From: Fasciola hepatica
Taxonomy: Eukaryota; Platyhelminthes; Trematoda; Plagiorchiida; Fasciolidae
Length of the DNA: 64,000 nucleotides
Assembly (NCBI GenBank): GCA_948099385.1
Contig: CANUEZ040000165.1
Span: 9,580,001 to 9,644,000 of the forward strand
Direction: 5' to 3'
In this document: one piece after another, positions 59,140-64,000 of the stretch
Position numbering within the stretch: position 1 is the stretch's first letter
Layout: every line of letters begins with the position of its first letter
The notes under the pieces: model-generated
Seen by the model: only the letters and a program-made list of their open reading frames with translations
Database searches by the model: none
Told to the model about the DNA's origin: nothing
Translations under genes and position numbers: made by a program

Positions 59140-59800
59140 AATCAGACTTATCAGATGAGTTAAGGGATGTAGACACTTTAACGGCCACAGATTGCGTAAA
59201 TATATTTAGATCTACGATGAACTGGCTGATTGCGTCTGTACTTTCTGGGCATTATAACCGGACTAAGTAATCTAAATGTCATCAGGTTTTGATTGGATAA
59301 AAACGAAATGAACCGAAACGTAGTCGATTTTCTATTTATATAAAGATATGGACTTTCAGTAGATGACCTTGGATTTCAGGTGATATGAACAGCCAGACTA
59401 GTGTACTAATCTTTCTTATTCTTCATATAAGTGACAGTTTTATTTAGGATGAATTCTTACGTATCAAACAAGATAAGATTTGCATGCCAACCGTTGCGTG
59501 GACTAATCCCCTGGGTAGACGGTACGAATAGACTTTATGCAACTCAAAATGTACGATTCATATAGGAATTGAGTTTGTGAAGGACACAGTTGAGTTGCAA
59601 GTAATCATTTCTGAGCACCATTTCGATGTGAATATCTTTTTATTGTGCCATTGGGGTTTGGCCATATAGAGGTATCTGTGAAACAATCCTGAATATCCTC
59701 GGAAATTTCTGGATGAGTGCCAAGTGTACTAGTTACTTCAGCGACTGTCCTTTGGACTCCACGTTTCACGCGCAAACCTCAGGTCATCCGATCAACGTGC
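59140..59800. other. no recognised feature
   Basis: AT-rich sequence. CCGAAACGTAGTCG at about 59313 recalls the Penelope-type GAAAC box, but no partner box or stem was found. Confidence 0.35.
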
Positions 59801-59945
59801 ACTCGGAAGCACCATACTCGAGTTTCGCTCTCGTTAGAGCTCATCAGCGGAGCATATCTTCTGCCACACCCAGGGTTTGAACCCAGACTCTTTCACCTCG
59901 AAGGCGTGTGTATTACCGCTGAGCCACCGCGCTCCCGGCCGGGCT
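59730..59945 (-). repeat. hammerhead SINE, family C
   Basis: On the minus strand the unit starts CCGGGAGCGCGGTGGCTCAG, a strong tRNA-like A-box region, then TCTGGGTTCAAACCCTGGGT (T-arm-like, B box GGGTTCAAACCC), then the hammerhead and a 3' part containing GATCGGATGACCTGAGG. Its head and body differ from family A. The first 70 bases resemble a real tRNA, but the absence of an acceptor stem and the fusion to a ribozyme indicate a SINE. Confidence 0.75.
59809..59853 (-). ncRNA. hammerhead ribozyme, complete, canonical stem II
   Basis: On the minus strand: helix I 5' strand GCTCCG (59853-59848), CTGATGA (59847-59841), perfect five-pair stem II GCTCT-AACG-AGAGC (59840-59827), GAAA (59826-59823), helix III ACTCGAGT (59823-59816, a palindrome; three pairs and a two-base turn in cis), A at the cleavage position (59815), and helix I 3' strand TGGTGC (59814-59809). 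Helix I pairs as G.T, C-G, C-G, T.T, C-G, G-C. All conserved core residues are present. It is the best candidate for activity in the window. Confidence 0.82.
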
Positions 59946-59949
59946 GATC

Positions 59950-60590
59950 CCAGTTGTGGAGTTTAGGTTAGTCTAGTTTTCATTCTTTATGGCGCACAGT
60001 ATTGAGAGACTTCGAATAATAAACGCGAAGCAGGTTTAAAAATGGGTACAATGGCCCATCCTGCGGAGAAAAGCCGACATGGTGGGAGAAAGTCCCCTGG
60101 ATTAAAGGGTACGATGGCTACCTCTCCCCGTGAAGCTGTTAGACACCACTGATTGCCATAGAGGACGGCATCTGAACAAACTAAAAATCGGTAATTTGGA
60201 TCAGCCCGCTCGGGAGAAGGAGGACTCGAAAGTAACATGAACTTCGAGATGAAAAGTCTGAGTTTGAACCGTGGAAGGGGTCCTAGATATAATAGTGTTT
60301 GGTGACGAAAGTGTAGATTTTCTAGGGATAAATCGGCTGATGACATAGTTTCAACACGGTAACAATGAAACGGAAAGAATACAAATGTTGCACGATCAAG
60401 CATGTAAAATGTTGCAAACAATCTACCTCCCCTAGCATTAGCCTCACAATCCCAAAAGTTATACTATTTGCGTTCTTTTTTTGTTCCTAGGCATAAGACA
60501 AATCAAAACGGCTAGCGTAGTGTAAAACTATTTCATAAATCTGAATAAGGCAAAACTGTCTACGAACTGATCTATTCTGTAATATGAAAA
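59950..60590. other. no gene recognised
   Basis: A minus-strand open frame at 59987-60421 (144 codons) has no recognisable domain and is of a length chance can give. Confidence 0.35.
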
Positions 60591-60591
60591 C

Positions 60592-60745
60592 CCAGCTCAC
60601 CAATACAAACCATGGAAGCACTCCGTGGTTGTATTATCAGCCGTGTGAATTATCATCAGCAGAGCTCATAGACTGAGCTCCCAGCTAGACCCAAGCCGGG
60701 GATGTAAGTTACATGCGTTACCACTGGGCTATCCGGGTGAAATTT
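60592..60745 (-). repeat. hammerhead SINE family A, minus copy with decayed core
   Basis: On the minus strand: CCCGGATAGCCCAGTGGTAA (A-box region), a worn B box, GGGAGCTCAG, then CTGATGA (60658-60652), no usable stem II, and GATAATACAAC where GAAAC is expected. The 3' tail CTTCCATGGTTTGTATTGGT is typical. Confidence 0.7.
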
Positions 60746-60823
60746 TCTTGTTGATTATTACCATCGCACCTGACCATTCATTCAAGACAGTACCATCAGA
60801 TTGGGAAATTTTGCTCCAAACAG

Positions 60824-61024
60824 TCACACTAGCGATAAAATTAAGTATATTCCAATCGAGAGTAATGGATGAAACACCATACATGTAGCTATTGTGACAG
60901 CACCACACAATACATTGATTATTATAGTGGTCCAATAACATTTTTTGTTTTTTCGGATTAGACTGTGGTAAGAAGTAAAAGCCAAGGACGCAATACTCAA
61001 TGAAATAAGAAGCAAGAATCCCAT
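60824..61024 (-). other. open frame for a short multi-pass membrane segment, possible exon
   Basis: On the minus strand an ATG at 61024 opens 66 codons with three hydrophobic stretches: GFLLLISLSIASLAF, then TTIIINVLCGAVTIATCMVF, then LLSIGIYLILSLV, with basic residues (RKNKK) between the first two. It ends in CTA|GTGTGA, a weak possible donor. The pattern suits a small four-pass membrane protein, but no family motif is present and AT-rich DNA often gives hydrophobic frames. Confidence 0.25.
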
Positions 61025-61029
61025 AGTTT

Positions 61030-63470
61030 ACCGGAGAAAATACTACCTACAGTAGGTCCGTTTAGGGTCATTCATGTTGGCTTCCAATTTTGAATAATAT
61101 TCGTTTTATCGAATATCAACCTGTTTGTCTCCGCCGTAGTGTAAAAATGTAACACAGTATTCCATCTATCTTACGGTGAGCTGACAGATGATGGATGTCG
61201 AAGTCCTGTTATTTCTAACGATTTATTCCTGCTTTTTTCAACGCACTCTGTAGAACTAAGTTCACAGTCATCGTCCGGTTACGTAACTTACTCTGTGGTT
61301 GATCCATGTAAATAACTCAGTACCTGAACAGAAATAATCGGGTCTAGCTTGGGTTAGTTAACTGAAGGAGACTTTCTGAAGCCGAGTAATGGGGATTCTT
61401 CCGATTTTTGCGTGCTTACTTATCCGTGTTGAACCTTTGATCAACTGTGAATAGCCATTCTAAGTCATGGAGTAGAATAAGGTTCAAATAGACTGAAATT
61501 ACTTTTCACGTTTTTCAAAAGGAAAAAGCATCAGAAACAATGTTTTTTCACTAGGTGGCAATGAACCCAAAGGGCATGTGGACTTAATTCTTTGAAAAGA
61601 CGACTGTCTGATTCATTGATTTTATAATATACTTACTACTACTACTACCATTATTAGTATTATCTTTTTAACTACTATTGTTACCAGTCACTATGCTTTC
61701 CACTTACGGACGAATCATACAAAACTTCAAGAAGGCTATCTCAGCCAATTAAAGGCGGCATTTGACAATAACCCACTAATTGTCCCTGCTTTAGTGTTCA
61801 GCAGCTATAGGAGACTATTATGAAATTCCAGTCGTCTAAATGATGATCTTAACTTCATGCTCACAACGTCCCTTCGAGATCATCTTATGTAGGTATTCAC
61901 TCTAAATCTCAGTATTACGATTACAAGTTCTGTATAACAGTGCAGTGGACCACGTGGTAAAGAGTGGAACAAATAAGAAGCAGAAGTGAAAATTATTCAA
62001 GTAGTTTGACTAAATTCTTGGCTACTTCGAGAGATCGGGGTTCCAGCCGTATCTTTGGTCCTCGAGACTAGTGAGTCACCCAGGTTATTGGAAGCATTTT
62101 TTCTGAGTCACCCAGTTTGTTTGAGCACATACGTTAACCAGAATGCTGGCGGAGTGGCACAAGGCCTCTTTGTTTTCAGGCTAAAACTGACACGGATCTG
62201 TGCGTCGTTTATATCATCACACGTCACGTATTACAAATTTCAGTTCTGATGTACTGATCAACTTTCGGGTAAAGCACTATCTTTAATACGATCTCAAGTT
62301 GGATCTCTGCTTTTGTGTGGTGCATTTGTCTGCCGTAAAGCATCCGATAACTTCGATTTCTGAAAATAAATTCCATTAGAGATCGGGAAAATCTATTGAA
62401 GTGATGAACAGAGAAATCAGCACAACAGCAGAGAACAATAAACTGAACAAAAAGCTCGTGTGCGTCGTACCAAAAGGAATCGTATATGAGGATAAAAGAG
62501 GATTTTTCTATACATTCTTGTGGACTGCTTCAATGTCACTGTTCGGTGTGAACCAATGAGTGGGGCACGTTATTCGCCGGTTGATCTTCTTGGCCCCCAG
62601 TGACGGCACCTGGAATAAGAGAGAAGTTATGATCTCTAGGACAGGCACCACATATGCCGATGATCGTTTTACCCGCTTTGATTACAAAATTTTTGCAGTC
62701 ATAGCTATGCTACTTAATAAAGTGCAAATATCTGGGCTGTATTTACCTGACGAATTCTTTCTCTCAGCTGTTATTGTGCTTGATCGATCAAGTCAGCTAT
62801 ACGCATCTTTCGAGCTCTTTGGAGAAGCTTTCAATCCAGAACTTGTTAGTATCTCAGAGTTGAAATACGCCCAAAGTACTTGCATGCGGCTAATCCAAGT
62901 ATTTTTTCGGTTGCCTTTCATCTGCAGCGCGTGGAACTTATTCCAAGCATGTCTCTGAAGATAAGATTCACACTAAATTCCTGCTGAAATTGATGGATAT
63001 TTTGCACAAGAAACTTATTTTTAGTAAGATAATCGGTTGATTATCGTACAACACTTAAAAATTTATCCATGGCTGGCTTTTTGGAGATAAATAAGCCAAT
63101 GCTATGTTTTCGCAACTCTGGTCGAAATAGCACAGAGATTTTGACTATTTAGAACTATTCTATCCTCTAGATGAAAAGTTTCATCCTTACATAAACATTT
63201 TATCGATACTTCATATAAAGGTTATGCTTTTGAAATGACCAGATACTTATTGTTACTGTAGGACTAATATCAAATGCCAACTTGATTTTGGGCTTCCAGA
63301 TAATATTGCATTCTCAAAAAAACATGCTCAAAACTGATCCATCCACCCTTCCCCAACCCAGCACTGCTGTATTTCTGTATACTGATTAAGTGAGGCAAAT
63401 TTTCCAACTCCTGTTATTAATTTATTGTCAGGTAAACGTGGTTGTATTGGCTTAGAATTGAAATCTTCAA
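61030..63470. other. no gene recognised; short ACT/ATT triplet tract
   Basis: A TACTACTACTACTACC run lies at 61633-61650. The open frame at 62560-62958 (132 codons, GTG-initiated) has no recognisable domain, and its length is compatible with chance. Confidence 0.4.
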
Positions 63471-63478
63471 AAACTTGT

Positions 63479-63610
63479 GTCGGTTGTCGGTGGTCACATG
63501 GTTATCACCGCGGATTTTGGACAATAACAACCCGAGTTCGATTCCCGTCTTAGCCCACTTGACGGCAATCCCTGGCCGCGGTAGCCTTCTAGGAACTGGT
63601 GTACTTTGTT
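63479..63610 (+). repeat. tRNA-derived SINE, family B
   Basis: GTCGGTGGTCACATGGTTAT, then CAACCCGAGTTCGATTCCCG with an intact B-box core, then CCTGGCCGCGGTAGCC and a GTGTACTTTGTTGTG tail. Same layout as the copies at 18340 and 56545. Confidence 0.7.
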
Positions 63611-64000
63611 GTGTAATTAGTGAGAAACCAAGCAAAGATAGCACGTTTTGTGTCTGGCCACAACTTTCTTTTCGTTCATTTTGGTTTCATTTCCTACTGC
63701 AATGCACACGTATAGTCGACTCTTCGGCAAACTAGAAACTACTTCTAGTAGGATCAGCAAGCACTGATCAGCGTTGGAAATCGCCTGCTGGGAATTTTAT
63801 CCGCGTAGATCGACTGAATAATCCTATTCGACATCTCACTAATCCTTGGTTTGACATCTTCAAACTACATGATCATTGTAACGAAGATTAGGTAAATGTT
63901 ACCACCCATAGATCATCACGGAACCAACCTAAATATATTAAGTACTTTCGAATCAGTTTTTCTGAACCTTTTGTCATAGTATGATGACAGAACAAACTGA
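63611..64000. other. no recognised feature
   Basis: AT-rich; nothing recognised. Confidence 0.35.

Noticed and set aside
59870..59940. Functional tRNA gene on the minus strand
   Set aside because: The head looks like a tRNA but is fused to a hammerhead and SINE body, without an acceptor stem.

Overview
This is a eukaryotic, non-coding-rich window that most likely comes from a flatworm genome, probably a trematode (fluke). The evidence is the mixture of relics: CR1/Jockey-type LINEs resembling the SR1/Pido group known from schistosomes, a Penelope-like element with a GIY-YIG endonuclease, several tRNA-derived SINE families, and SINEs that carry hammerhead ribozymes as the schistosome Sm-alpha family does. 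Long introns, AT-rich spacers and large microsatellites fit. There are no operons, no rRNA and no convincing intact tRNA gene. The taxon is an inference; no alignment could be run.

Layout. 1-2.9 kb: a (TA)n tract and two out-of-order pieces of one LINE family (C-terminal end at 1600-2050, reverse-transcriptase core at 2183-2640). 2.9-6.4 kb: a near full-length but dead CR1-type LINE on the + strand (ORF1, endonuclease, reverse transcriptase, C-terminal domain) with frameshifts, stops and a mutated catalytic YxDD box. 7-12 kb: SINE pieces, a decayed hammerhead and a recent 95-bp inverted repeat. 12504-12891: the only exon with a recognisable host gene product, the signal-peptide plus first-cadherin-repeat exon of a protocadherin-like gene, ending at a GTGAGC donor. 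13-23 kb: mostly featureless, with tRNA-derived SINEs. 23.5-24.6 kb: a Penelope-like element relic. 24.86-25.43 kb and 42.8-43.6 kb: composite repeats made of two head-facing hammerhead SINE copies around a conserved spacer. 30896-31341: a solo LTR with a 4-bp target duplication. 50.0-52.7 kb: two long, mutually complementary GAT/ATC arrays in inverted orientation. 53.0-54.9 kb: a second LINE family. 57.3-59.1 kb: a 1.8-kb degenerate AGT-type triplet array. 59.8-59.94 kb: a second hammerhead-SINE family with an excellent core.

The most interesting system is the set of hammerhead ribozymes. Four loci keep the full conserved core (CTGATGA, GAAA and a U-H cleavage site): 25302-25350 (+), 26498-26553 (-), 42878-42922 (-) and 59809-59853 (-). 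At least six more copies have decayed cores. The two best have very short palindromic helix III segments, as in retroelement-borne hammerheads. Hammerhead SINEs are already known in schistosomes; what looks less familiar here is the inverted-dimer architecture with a conserved spacer, found twice, and the coexistence of at least three hammerhead sequence types in 64 kb.

Most of the remaining open frames are no longer than chance allows in a window of this size and are not annotated as genes.
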